From: JAQIBY01 sp034658655
GTDB taxonomy: Bacteria; Bacteroidota; Bacteroidia; Bacteroidales; ML635J-15
Reading direction: 5' to 3'
NCBI GenBank assembly: GCA_034658655.1
Contig: JAYEFQ010000130.1
Span: 1-10,531, forward strand
Length of the DNA stretch: 10,531 nucleotides
Positions within the stretch are counted from its first letter, which is position 1; the number at the start of each line of letters is the position of its first letter. Positions 1-7,400 of this stretch are shown here, in pieces. The position numbers were made by a program, and so were the translations under genes. The notes under the pieces are model-generated. The model had not been told where the DNA came from, did no database searches, and saw only the letters and a program-made list of their open reading frames with translations.

Positions 1-383
1 GAGTGAATATCGACTAAATATTCTGAAAGTGCCTGAAGCTGCTCTAAACGAACAGGGGTATCATTAACAAATGCTCTTGACTTTCCTTGCCCTGTAATCT
101 CTCGACGCAGGATGCATTCAGCATCATAATCTAAATCGTGTGCTTTAAAAAAAGCGTGCAATTTCAATTTAGTAATATCAAAGCCTGCTTCGACAACAGA
201 CTTTCTTGTTTTATCTAGCAATACTGAGGTATCAGCTCGTTTTCCAGTAAGTAATGAAATGGCACCAATAAGCACAGATTTTCCAGCCCCTGTTTCTCCT
301 GTAATACTGATAAAACCATCAGGGAATTGAATTTCCAAATGATCTAGCAATAAATAGTTTTGAATTTTCAACCAATTCAGCAT
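1..383 (-). CDS. recN: DNA repair protein RecN, N-terminal fragment (runs off left edge)
   Basis: The reading frame begins at ATG 383-381 and stays open to the edge, giving 127 residues. RecN is a cytoplasmic SMC-like ATPase that acts in recombinational repair of double-strand breaks. What is visible is the N-terminal half of its split ATPase head: an opening strand of the type LKIQNYLLLDHLEIQFPDG, then Walker A GETGAGKS at residues 29-36, followed by an ISLLTGKRAD segment typical of RecN rather than SbcC or RecF. The coiled coil, signature motif and Walker B would lie outside the window. The start codon lies 2 nt beyond the stop of the DUF4835 gene, so it is the distal gene of the bamD cluster. 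No separate promoter or Shine-Dalgarno sequence is seen. The identification is firm; whether the full gene is intact cannot be judged. Confidence 0.93.
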   Translation of the reverse strand, partial: MLNWLKIQNYLLLDHLEIQFPDGFISITGETGAGKSVLIGAISLLTGKRADTSVLLDKTRKSVVEAGFDITKLKLHAFFKAHDLDYDAECILRREITGQGKSRAFVNDTPVRLEQLQALSEYLVDIH

Positions 384-385
384 AG

Positions 386-1291
386 CTAGTCGTCTTTCAT
401 AATGCCATCATATTTTGATGCATTTGCAGGATCAATATCCTTCATGATACGGATTACACGATTTTTTTGATCGGGAAAAGCCTCTTTAAAAATATTAACA
501 ATTTCATCTGCTTTAGTATCAACAAAAATAGACATCAAAAATGAGCCTGGTTTTCGATTATGAACTTCTTTCAAATTTCCAATTGATTCTTCAATGGTTG
601 TTCTTCCATTTTCAAGTTTATCATACATCCTGTCTAATCCCTGACGATGATACATATACATGGTTTCCCGCAAAGGTGCATATGTATTGTTCATAAGATT
701 TTCCACAATCCAGTATCTGTTTTTCAAACTTTCATATGCCTTCCATCCAGACTCCTGCGCATTCTGTGCATTTTGTACAATTTGCTCAGCTTTCGCAAAA
801 TATTCATTTCCTGAATTTAATCCATAGGTATCATAATCCATCCCAATTATAATATACGCATAATATGCAAGTATGGCTGCAAAATTTGACTGGTGTGTAT
901 TGATGTTAAACTCGAGGGGTGCATATTGAACGTAACGAATTCGAAAATCTTTATCGACATGCTTAAAGACAGGACTTTTATATGATGTTCCATAGATTGT
1001 TCTTGAGGATTGTACTTGAATAGAGCCCCGAAATTCATCAGCAGAAATCCGCTCAGAAAGTGTTATCATGATATTGCATTCAATTCGCTCATCCTGTTTA
1101 AAGACATGGTTTGTCCAAACGGTATTATTCATAAATTCGTACACTGCCGTTTGCATTTCTTGAAACATTTCACGGTTACTTGTTTCCTGAATTGCAGAAT
1201 ATGACATTTGTACACGACAATCTAACTCTTGTGCATTCAAGTTGAATGCAAAAAACAAGGAAATGCCTATGGTCAATAATTTTCTCATCAT
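386..1291 (-). CDS. porD: DUF4835 family exported protein, PorD-like (putative T9SS factor)
   Basis: This 301-aa protein starts with a signal peptide: MMRKLL, a hydrophobic stretch, then probable cleavage after Ala20 (NLNA|QELDC). The mature part matches my recollection of the Bacteroidota-specific DUF4835 family: an early Cys25, a central DYDTYGLNSGNEYF block, NAQ..GWKAYESLKNRYW, and YHRQGLDRMYD near residue 220. Some databases name this family PorD and link it to type IX secretion; I could not verify that here, and the symbol rests on it. It probably acts in the periplasm or at the outer membrane. There is no lipobox and no recognisable enzyme motif. Its start overlaps the coaBC stop by 4 nt (ATGA), suggesting translational coupling; ATG at 1288 is an equally possible start. 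A T9SS cargo protein lies elsewhere in this window, so the system should be present in the organism. Confidence 0.8.
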   Translation of the reverse strand: MMRKLLTIGISLFFAFNLNAQELDCRVQMSYSAIQETSNREMFQEMQTAVYEFMNNTVWTNHVFKQDERIECNIMITLSERISADEFRGSIQVQSSRTIYGTSYKSPVFKHVDKDFRIRYVQYAPLEFNINTHQSNFAAILAYYAYIIIGMDYDTYGLNSGNEYFAKAEQIVQNAQNAQESGWKAYESLKNRYWIVENLMNNTYAPLRETMYMYHRQGLDRMYDKLENGRTTIEESIGNLKEVHNRKPGSFLMSIFVDTKADEIVNIFKEAFPDQKNRVIRIMKDIDPANASKYDGIMKDD

Positions 1292-2499
1292 TTTATCGTT
1301 TTGATATCATTAATTATCTTTATAACGACATCATTAGCGACTTCATTTTTCAATTTGAGTTTAAATTTAGTAATTTCTCCGGATTTATCAATAAATGTTA
1401 CTTGATTTGTATCAAAATTAAATCCTGTACCTTTATCCTTCATAGAATTGAGAACAATAAAGTCTAAATTTTTCTTTTTAATTTTTTCACTTGCATTTTG
1501 CATTTCATTTTTTGTTTCCAATGCAAAGCCAATTAATAATTGTGATTTTTTCTTAATTTTTCCGAGTTCGGCAGCGATATCTCTGGTCGGTATTAATTCT
1601 AATTGCTGATTTTCTTTTCCCCTCTTAATTTTCTCATCATCAACATTTATCGGCGTAAAATCAGCAACGGCAGCGCTCATTATTGCTCCATCAACATTGG
1701 GGAAATACTGCATACATGCATCATACATTTCCTGAGCAGATGTCACATCTACACGTTCAATCAATGGATTTTGAATTGCCAAGGCAGTAGGCCCGGCAAT
1801 TAGCACTACATTAGCACCATATTCAGCCAATGTTTCAGCAATTGCAAATCCCATTTTACCGCTTGAAAAGTTTCCAATAAATCTAACGGGATCAATTTTC
1901 TCATAGGTTGGACCTGCTGTTACGAGGAATGTTTTTTTTTTCAGGCTTTGCTTTTTTTTAAAGAATACGCTTATTTCATTAATAATATCCTCAGGCTCCG
2001 CTAAGCGCCCCTTTCCACACAATCCACTTGCCAACTCACCTTCACCTGGCTCAATAAAATGACAACCTCTGGCTTTGAGAATGTTCATATTATCAACATT
2101 TGCCTGGTGTTTATACATGTCCAAATCCATTGCAGGCGCAACAATCACAGGACATTTTGCAGCCATGTAGGTAGTAAGCAACAAGTTATCAGCAATCCCA
2201 TGTGCCATTTTCCCCATTGTATTTAAGGATGCAGGGGCAATTAACAACAAATCAGCCCAATTTCCCATATCAACATGAGAGTTCCACTCACCAGTCTCCC
2301 TGTTATAGGTATCTATTCTAACAGGATGCTGAGAAAGGGTTGACATTGTTAATGGTGTAATAAACTCAGCAGCAAAAGGCGTCATAATAACTTGAACCTC
2401 CGCACCATCTTTCACTAACAAGCGAGATAAATACGCTGCTTTATAAGCAGAGATGCTACCAGTAACACCAAGTAATATTTTTTTATTTTTCAGACTCAC
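1288..2499 (-). CDS. coaBC: Bifunctional phosphopantothenoylcysteine decarboxylase / phosphopantothenate-cysteine ligase
   Basis: CoaBC joins cysteine to 4'-phosphopantothenate using CTP, then decarboxylates the product to 4'-phosphopantetheine using FMN, two consecutive steps of coenzyme A synthesis in the cytoplasm. The 403-aa length is normal. The CoaC half (about 1-180) shows GVTGSISAYK (11-20), catalytic His75 in HVDMGNWAD, PAMDLDM (122-128) and Cys161 in GLCGKGRLAEP. The CoaB half (about 188-400) shows TAGPTYEKIDPVRF, the NFSSGKMG dimer/nucleotide region (210-217), SAAVADF and the KIK lysines at 290-292. The usual PxMN asparagine is Asp125 here, which I recall as common in Bacteroidota. 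The start is GTG at 2499-2497: an in-frame stop lies two codons upstream and no later Met precedes the essential fold, so the gene overlaps rpoZ by 17 nt. rpoZ-coaBC adjacency also occurs in Bacillus. Confidence 0.96.
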   Translation of the reverse strand: MSLKNKKILLGVTGSISAYKAAYLSRLLVKDGAEVQVIMTPFAAEFITPLTMSTLSQHPVRIDTYNRETGEWNSHVDMGNWADLLLIAPASLNTMGKMAHGIADNLLLTTYMAAKCPVIVAPAMDLDMYKHQANVDNMNILKARGCHFIEPGEGELASGLCGKGRLAEPEDIINEISVFFKKKQSLKKKTFLVTAGPTYEKIDPVRFIGNFSSGKMGFAIAETLAEYGANVVLIAGPTALAIQNPLIERVDVTSAQEMYDACMQYFPNVDGAIMSAAVADFTPINVDDEKIKRGKENQQLELIPTRDIAAELGKIKKKSQLLIGFALETKNEMQNASEKIKKKNLDFIVLNSMKDKGTGFNFDTNQVTFIDKSGEITKFKLKLKNEVANDVVIKIINDIKTIK

Positions 2500-2833
2500 T
2501 ATTTACAGCAAATTCATCAATTTGAGGATTACGGAAATACACTTCGCCACTTAAAAACTCTTCAAGTCCTATTAATGAGGGTTTTGGAAGTCTTTCATAA
2601 AATCGGCTTATTTCAATTTGCTCACGATTATCAAATACCTCTTCAAGGTTATCTGTATAGTTAGCAAATTCCTCCAATTTTTGACTTAATTCTTGTTTAA
2701 CATCGACACTAATTTGATTTGCACGTTTTGCACAAACAACAATTGCCTCATAAACATTACCGGCACCTGCAGCCAATTGGTTGACATCCAAAGTTTCAAT
2801 TGCTGACGAGGCTTTTGATTTTTTAAAATCCAT
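2483..2833 (-). CDS. rpoZ: DNA-directed RNA polymerase omega subunit, Bacteroidota type
   Basis: Omega is a small structural subunit that helps beta-prime fold and assemble into core RNA polymerase. The 116-aa protein has the Rpb6/omega core GNVYEAIVVCAKRANQI (25-41), equivalent to the YELVLVAAKRARQI region of other omegas, followed by a helix (VKQELSQKLEEF). The tail NYTDNLEEVFDNREQIEISRFYERLPKPS (58-86) is characteristic of Bacteroidota and absent from proteobacterial omegas. It starts at ATG 2833-2831, 15 nt after the bamD stop, and its last 17 nt overlap the coaBC start. The tight packing implies transcription from the bamD promoter. An adjacent coaBC, as in Firmicutes, supports the call even though overall similarity to enterobacterial omega is low. 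Confidence 0.9.
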   Translation of the reverse strand: MDFKKSKASSAIETLDVNQLAAGAGNVYEAIVVCAKRANQISVDVKQELSQKLEEFANYTDNLEEVFDNREQIEISRFYERLPKPSLIGLEEFLSGEVYFRNPQIDEFAVNSESEK

Positions 2834-2848
2834 AGAATTAAAATTTAT

Positions 2849-3631
2849 TTATTGTGCTAATATATTTTCAATTTTCTCTTTTATTTTACTCGCTTCCTGC
2901 ACATACTCAGTTTCGGGATAATTATCTTTAAAGCGATAATAGGCAGTAATAGTATTTTCGTAACGTTCTTTCATTTTTGACTTCACACTTCCTTCGGCTA
3001 ACAGGAATGATGATTTCACAATATAAAACATTGCATCATCATTATAAGGAGAATCAGGATAATCTTCAATTGCATTGTTCAATGCAGTAATAGCAGATTT
3101 ATACTCTCCGATTTTATAATACAGATAAGCATTATCATAGGCTTTAACCTCAAGTTTATGATGCAATTCATCAACCAATTGGTTTACTGTATCCCGATAT
3201 TCTGTATTTGGATATTTTTCAAGAAAATCTTGAAATGCTTCAATCCCTCTCTCCGTAAAGGACTGATCAAGTGAAGGTTTAGGAGAAACTTCAGCAAAAC
3301 AAACTGCTGCTCTAAACTCAGCATCCATCCTATGTTCTGAATTTGGATAGGTTCGTGCAAATTTTCTAAAATGGTAAGCTGCCAGAGACAACTCCCCTTG
3401 TGCATACAAGCAATATGAATAATAGTAATGAATTTTTTCGGCACGATTTGTTCCCTTGTAAATATTCATTAATTCCTCAAACAGATTTTCAGCTTTATAG
3501 TAATCATCATCCTCGTAATACTCAATTGCACGAGTATATTTCAACTCGTAATTATCTGATTTAAGCAACTTTTGATAATCACTGCATGACCCCAAGCTAA
3601 GAATCACAATTATACCTAAAAAATATTTCAT
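2849..3631 (-). CDS. bamD: Outer membrane protein assembly factor BamD (lipoprotein)
   Basis: BamD is the essential TPR-containing lipoprotein of the BAM complex, which inserts beta-barrel proteins into the outer membrane from the periplasm. With the start at 3631 the product has 260 aa: a short lipoprotein signal MKYFLGIIVILSLGSC with lipobox LGSC and lipidated Cys16, then tandem TPR helices. TPR-like segments include AIEYYEDDDYYKAENLFEEL, AAYHFRKFARTYPNSEH, AFQDFLEKYPNTEY, YYKIGEYKSAITALNNAIED and AYYRFKDNYPETEY; the YP(N/D/E)(S/T)xY/H turns are typical of BamD/YfiO. The frame is open upstream with ATGs at 3646 and 3685. The -7 promoter box at 3651-3658 lies inside that extension, and the shorter form has a standard signal peptide, so I chose 3631. 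It is the first gene of the bamD-rpoZ-coaBC-porD-recN cluster. Confidence 0.92.
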   Translation of the reverse strand: MKYFLGIIVILSLGSCSDYQKLLKSDNYELKYTRAIEYYEDDDYYKAENLFEELMNIYKGTNRAEKIHYYYSYCLYAQGELSLAAYHFRKFARTYPNSEHRMDAEFRAAVCFAEVSPKPSLDQSFTERGIEAFQDFLEKYPNTEYRDTVNQLVDELHHKLEVKAYDNAYLYYKIGEYKSAITALNNAIEDYPDSPYNDDAMFYIVKSSFLLAEGSVKSKMKERYENTITAYYRFKDNYPETEYVQEASKIKEKIENILAQ

Positions 3632-3650
3632 CAGTTTCAAAATCATTTTG

Positions 3651-3658
3651 CAAAGATA
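3651..3658 (-). promoter_or_regulatory. -7 promoter element upstream of bamD
   Basis: On the minus strand this reads TATCTTTG, a perfect match to the Bacteroidota -7 consensus TAnnTTTG. A TTTTG lies at 3687-3683, 24 nt upstream; that is somewhat longer than the usual ~20-nt spacing to the -33 box, so the upstream half is uncertain. Transcription would begin near 3647, leaving a leader of about 16 nt before ATG 3631. The match is visible; its activity is inferred. Confidence 0.6.
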
Positions 3659-3961
3659 AGTCTTTAGTGTTAAACTATAAAACAAAAGTTTAATTGAATT
3701 ATTGCCTTAATTTTAAGAAAAATAAAAACAAGCTTTTCATAGGTAATAGAATATATACAGAAAGAATGATACTCTCTATTAGTAACGATATTAAGCGTTT
3801 TCATATTGTTTTCAGCAAGCCATTTTAACGAGAAATTTTAAAACTCGGGATGATTAATCACCAATTGAAGATGCTTTTTTTGTGTTTACGGCAAAGTGTT
3901 TTGCTTTGTTTTATGCCTTTTCCGGGAGCATTTTTCCACAATGCAACCTTTTGGCGGATTT

Positions 3962-4001
3962 CAAACGATTGCATTGTGCTAAAACTGCTGGCTAACTGCT
4001 G
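3962..4001 (+). repeat. Direct repeat, copy 1 of 2 (40 nt)
   Basis: This copy starts CAAACGATTGCATTGTGCT and continues through a poly-A run to CTGCTGGCTAACTGCTG. It matches copy 2 at 4183-4221 base for base, except for one extra A in the A-run (four against three). Its end is itself an imperfect tandem of GCTAAAACTGCTG and GCTAACTGCTG. Part of it (3969-3978) also forms a perfect 10-bp inverted repeat with 3937-3946 (CACAATGCAA), which copy 2 lacks nearby. Confidence 0.95.
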
Positions 4002-4008
4002 AAAGAAT

Positions 4009-4091
4009 CTTAATGAAAACCTTAATTTCCTTAATGCCTTAATGGTGAAAAAAGGAAACATTAAGTTCATTAAGCAATTAAGAACATTAAG
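4009..4091. repeat. Imperfect inverted repeat built from CTTAATG / CATTAAG units
   Basis: The left arm (4009-4044) carries CTTAATG at 4009, CTTAATT at 4021, CTTAATG at 4030 and CTTAATG at 4038. The right arm (4059-4091) carries CATTAAG at 4059, CATTAAG at 4068, AATTAAG at 4076 and CATTAAG at 4085. The variant unit is third from the loop in both arms, so the arms align as reverse complements with small indels around a 14-nt loop (4045-4058). RNA from either strand could form a long AU-rich hairpin. No T-tract follows the right arm, so it is not an obvious terminator. Confidence 0.85.
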
Positions 4092-4134
4092 AAAAAAAGC
4101 ATCAAATGACAAATGACAAAAAACAAATAACAAA

Positions 4135-4153
4135 CCTGCCTGCCGCAGGCTGG
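4135..4153. repeat. GC-rich palindrome in the AT-rich spacer
   Basis: CCTGCCTG (4135-4142) and CAGGCTGG (4146-4153) are reverse complements except for one position, around a 3-nt loop CCG. The high GC content contrasts sharply with the surrounding AC-rich DNA. I recall similar motifs scattered between genes in Bacteroidota genomes, but cannot confirm a family here. Confidence 0.75.
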
Positions 4154-4182
4154 TAAATCACAAGCAACAAACTTGAAAATTC

Positions 4183-4221
4183 CAAACGATTGCATTGTGC
4201 TAAACTGCTGGCTAACTGCTG
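4183..4221 (+). repeat. Direct repeat, copy 2 of 2 (39 nt)
   Basis: Second copy of the 3962-4001 repeat, in the same orientation and 181 nt away (4002-4182), with a one-base deletion in the A-run. The two copies bracket the CTTAATG inverted repeat, the low-complexity stretch and the GC-rich palindrome. That arrangement could come from duplication, or from insertion of the bracketed block. There is no transposase and no terminal inverted repeat. Confidence 0.95.
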
Positions 4222-4240
4222 TGATTAATGTTTTTCGCAT

Positions 4241-4256
4241 CCCGAAAGCTTTCGGG
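4241..4256. repeat. Perfect 16-bp palindrome
   Basis: CCCGAAAGCTTTCGGG is an uninterrupted palindrome. A partial copy of one half, CTTTCGG, recurs at 4272-4278. It could be a hairpin in RNA or a dyad for a DNA-binding protein. It lies more than 200 nt upstream of the next start, so a direct operator role is not evident. Confidence 0.9.
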
Positions 4257-4311
4257 GACACTTCCAGAAAACTTTCGGAGCGCCACTACACATCTACGAT
4301 TTCCTTAACTC

Positions 4312-4354
4312 AAAGCCTCGGCTTTCCTGCGCGAATTCTTTCACTTAGCGAGTG
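4312..4354. repeat. Two small hairpins
   Basis: AAAGCC (4312-4317) and GGCTTT (4320-4325) form a 6-bp stem with a 2-nt loop. CACT (4342-4345) and AGTG (4351-4354) form a weaker stem. Neither is followed by a T-run adequate for a terminator. They continue the run of short inverted repeats seen from 4135 onward. Confidence 0.5.
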
Positions 4355-4466
4355 CTTGAGAAGGAAATTTTTCCGCATCCACACGTAAAAGCAGGAATCA
4401 TTTAAAAAAAAACAATAAGATATTGGCTTTTTCATAATTTTGATACGATTGTACAAACTAAAATGT

Positions 4467-4474
4467 TATTTTTG
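4467..4474 (+). promoter_or_regulatory. -7 promoter element upstream of the TolB/Omp85 operon
   Basis: TATTTTTG matches the TAnnTTTG consensus. Candidate upstream elements are TTG at 4449-4451 (15 nt away, short) and TTTTG at 4438-4442 (24 nt away, long, the same spacing as at bamD). Transcription near 4478 would leave an A-rich, SD-less leader of about 20 nt before the TTG start at 4499, which is typical of the phylum. Activity is inferred. Confidence 0.55.
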
Positions 4475-4498
4475 AAGTTATAAGAAATAAAAAACAAA

Positions 4499-7400
4499 TT
4501 GAAGTTCAGATACTATAAATATTTCACAATTTACCTCCTGTTACTGCTATCATTAACAGCAAATTCTCAGTTTTATAATGGGCATCAAATGGAATTTGGG
4601 AAAAACCGTGTGCAATTTAATGAATTCGAATGGTTTTATTACCGGTTTCAAAAATTTGACACCTATTTTTATGCTGGTGGGACACAAATTGCTAAGCAAA
4701 CTGCCGAAATGGCTTATGAAGAAATTGATAATTTATCGCGACAAATGGATTATCAGCTTAACAAGCGTCTGATTTTTGTCATCTATCATAGTCTTTCAGA
4801 TTTTCGACAAAGCAACATAGGCCTTAAAACACTTGACAATCAATATAATATTGGTGGCGAAACACGAATTGTGGACAATATTATATTTATGTACGTAGAA
4901 GGAGACAAAGCAAGCCTCAGGGCACAACTACGAGCATCCATCACAGAAATTACGCTAAATGAAATCCTATATGGTTCTGATTGGAAAAATAAAGCGGCAA
5001 ACAATACGCTACTTAATCTCCCTGAATGGTACACAAAAGGCTTAATTTCACACATTGCACATGGGTGGAATGAAAACATCGAAAATCATGTACGCGACGG
5101 AATCATTAATGGATATTATGAAAAATTCAATCAATTAAAAGGAGAAGATGCAATATACGCCGGACATTCAATTTGGCATTACATTTCAAACACATATGGC
5201 GATCAAGTTATTCCAACGATTTTGTATCTCACCAAAACATCCAAAAATCTTGAAAGTGGATTCATGTATGTGTTAGGAACAAATCTGAAATCTCTGTCAT
5301 TTAGTTGGCTTAATTATTACGATAAGTTATTATACGATCAATATCAATCAAGAGATGCTACATCAGGCAATGAGATACTTAAACGCATAAAAAAAGACCG
5401 AAAATATCAACAAGCAAAAATCAGCCCTGATGGAAAATATATTGCCTACACAACCAACATCATAGGCAAAATGAAAATTTTCATTCAAGATCAAGAGAGC
5501 GGAAAAACAAAGAAGATTTTACGTCAAGGGCACAAACTCGATCAGATTACGGATTACAGCTACCCAGTTTTACGTTGGCATCCGAGCGGGAAACTATTAG
5601 GCTATATTACAGAACAACAAGGCGGGATCTATTATTATGCCTATAATATTGAAGATAAAACCCAGCGAAAAATTGAATTAAACGGATTTGAAAAAGTGTT
5701 AAGTTTTGATTATTCTAATGATGGCTTTGACATTGTATTTAGCGGATATAAAAACGGGCAAAGTGATATTTACATTTACAATCTTGCATCCAACACCTAT
5801 CGAAATCTTACTGCCGATAAAGCAGATGATTATCATCCGATATACATAAAAAACTCCAATCAAATTCTGTTTTCATCAAAACGAGCAATTGATTCTTTGG
5901 AAGACAAAGATGATTCTTTGATACCGACACAGAAAAATCGTGATATTTTCCTTTATGATTTGAATGCTACAAAAAATGAACTCACACAATTAACCAAGAC
6001 TGCGGATACTGATGAGAAACAGGCATTTTTCACTGATGACGAACACTACATTTACCTAAGCAATAAAAACGGAATTTATAATCGATTTGCCGCCAAATAT
6101 GACAGCACAATCAGTAATATAGACACCATTACGCATTACCGCTATTTCATGCGCTCATTTCCATTAACGAATTACAAGATGAATATTCAGGAACATAATT
6201 TTGCAAGCAATACAGATTTATACACTGAAGTTTATTTTGAAAATAACCGGCATAAGATTTATAAAGATGAGCTAGTTGCAGAACCAGTGACGGATGAGTT
6301 GAAAAACACAATTTACCGCAAAGCATATTTAGACGATTTCCACAATCCAAAACCGGAACCGGAAACTGAGACCAAACCTGAGAATGCCCATCAGGACAGT
6401 TTAATTAATATTGATGCTTACAAATTCAGCCCTACGCTCTTGTCTTTATCAGGAACGGAAAGCGATTTTGACGAAGATGGTAATTTAAAACGAAGAAACC
6501 TCAATCGTTATTCCACAAGTTTTTATACCACAAAAATTGTTAATCAAGTGGACTTTGGATTTCTAAATGCAAGTTACCAACGCTTCACCGGTTCTGCATT
6601 TTATTTTAATCCCGGTTTTAATATTTTATTGACCGTTGAAGCTATGGATTTATTTGAAGACTACCGACTTACAGGTGGATTTCGCTTTGCGGGTAATTTT
6701 GACAGCAACGAATATTTATTCAGTTTCGAAGATTTAAAAAGCCGCTGGAATAAACAGTATATATTTCACCGACAATCAATTACAAACTTTTCCGGAAATG
6801 CATTATACAAAACTTATCTCCACCAAGGAGTTCATCGAATACGATATCCATTTAATCAGGTATCGGCAGTGCAGGGAAGTCTAAGTCTGCGACAAGACAA
6901 ATCTGTATTTTTAAGTACCGATTTTCAAAATTTATTGCAAGAAAATGAATACGACTATTGGGCAGGATTAAAGCTTGAGTATATTTTTGATAACACGAGA
7001 AATTTATCGCTTAATATCTTAGACGGATTGCGCTTTAAAGCATTTGGAGAGTTCTATAAGCAGATTGATGAAAAACAAACCGAGTTGTTCGTTGTAGGTT
7101 GGGATTTAAGAAGCTACATTCCAATTCACAGAAACTTAATTTTTGCGTCTCGTTTCGCTGCATCCAGCTCGTTTGGAACTGCAAAATTAATCTATTACCT
7201 CGGTGGTGTTGACAATTGGATAAATCTAAATGCTGAACGCCCGATGTTTGATCAAAGCACTCGAATTAATCCCAACGAAAACTACGTTTATCAGGCAGTT
7301 GCAACTAACATGAGAGGGTTTACACAAAATATTCGTAATGGAAATAGTTTTGCTGTAGTGAATACAGAGATTCGATGGCCAATAATTAATTATTTATTCA

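Larger units (their letters stand above)
3632..4498. other. Divergent intergenic region, 867 nt, filled with repeats and palindromes
   Basis: This region separates the minus-strand bamD cluster from the plus-strand operon. Positions 3660-3860 are plain AT-rich sequence with no structure I can support. Positions 3937-4354 hold a 40-bp direct repeat, a large imperfect inverted repeat built from CTTAATG units, an AC-rich low-complexity stretch (4093-4134, with tandem AAATGAC), and several short palindromes. The short frames here (3858-4133 and 4070-4261 minus; 4173-4388 plus) translate through the repeats, have no recognisable domain and are judged non-coding. No tRNA, rRNA or CRISPR array is seen. 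Each end carries a TAnnTTTG promoter box directed outwards. Confidence 0.8.

Noticed and set aside
2483..2499. Frameshift or truncation at the rpoZ/coaBC junction
   Set aside because: Both proteins are full length with intact ends; the 17-nt overlap with a GTG start explains the junction.
3937..4221. CRISPR array
   Set aside because: There are only two repeat copies 181 nt apart, no regular spacers and no cas genes.
3962..4221. Insertion sequence flanked by long target-site duplications
   Set aside because: There is no transposase, no terminal inverted repeats at the block edges, and 40 bp is far longer than usual target-site duplications. A non-autonomous element remains possible but unproven.
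3858..4261. Minus-strand frames at 3858-4133 and 4070-4261 as possible small proteins
   Set aside because: They run through the direct repeats, the CTTAATG inverted repeat and the AC-rich stretch. The translations are low-complexity Phe/Leu/Cys-rich text with no domain, signal or promoter.
4173..4388. Plus-strand 71-aa frame between the repeats and the operon
   Set aside because: It includes direct repeat copy 2 and the 16-bp palindrome as coding sequence and has no recognisable feature or suitable upstream signals.
4499..5330. Active zinc protease in the N-terminal domain of the TolB/Omp85 protein
   Set aside because: There is no HExxH motif and no EG glutamate in the region where the fold would need them.
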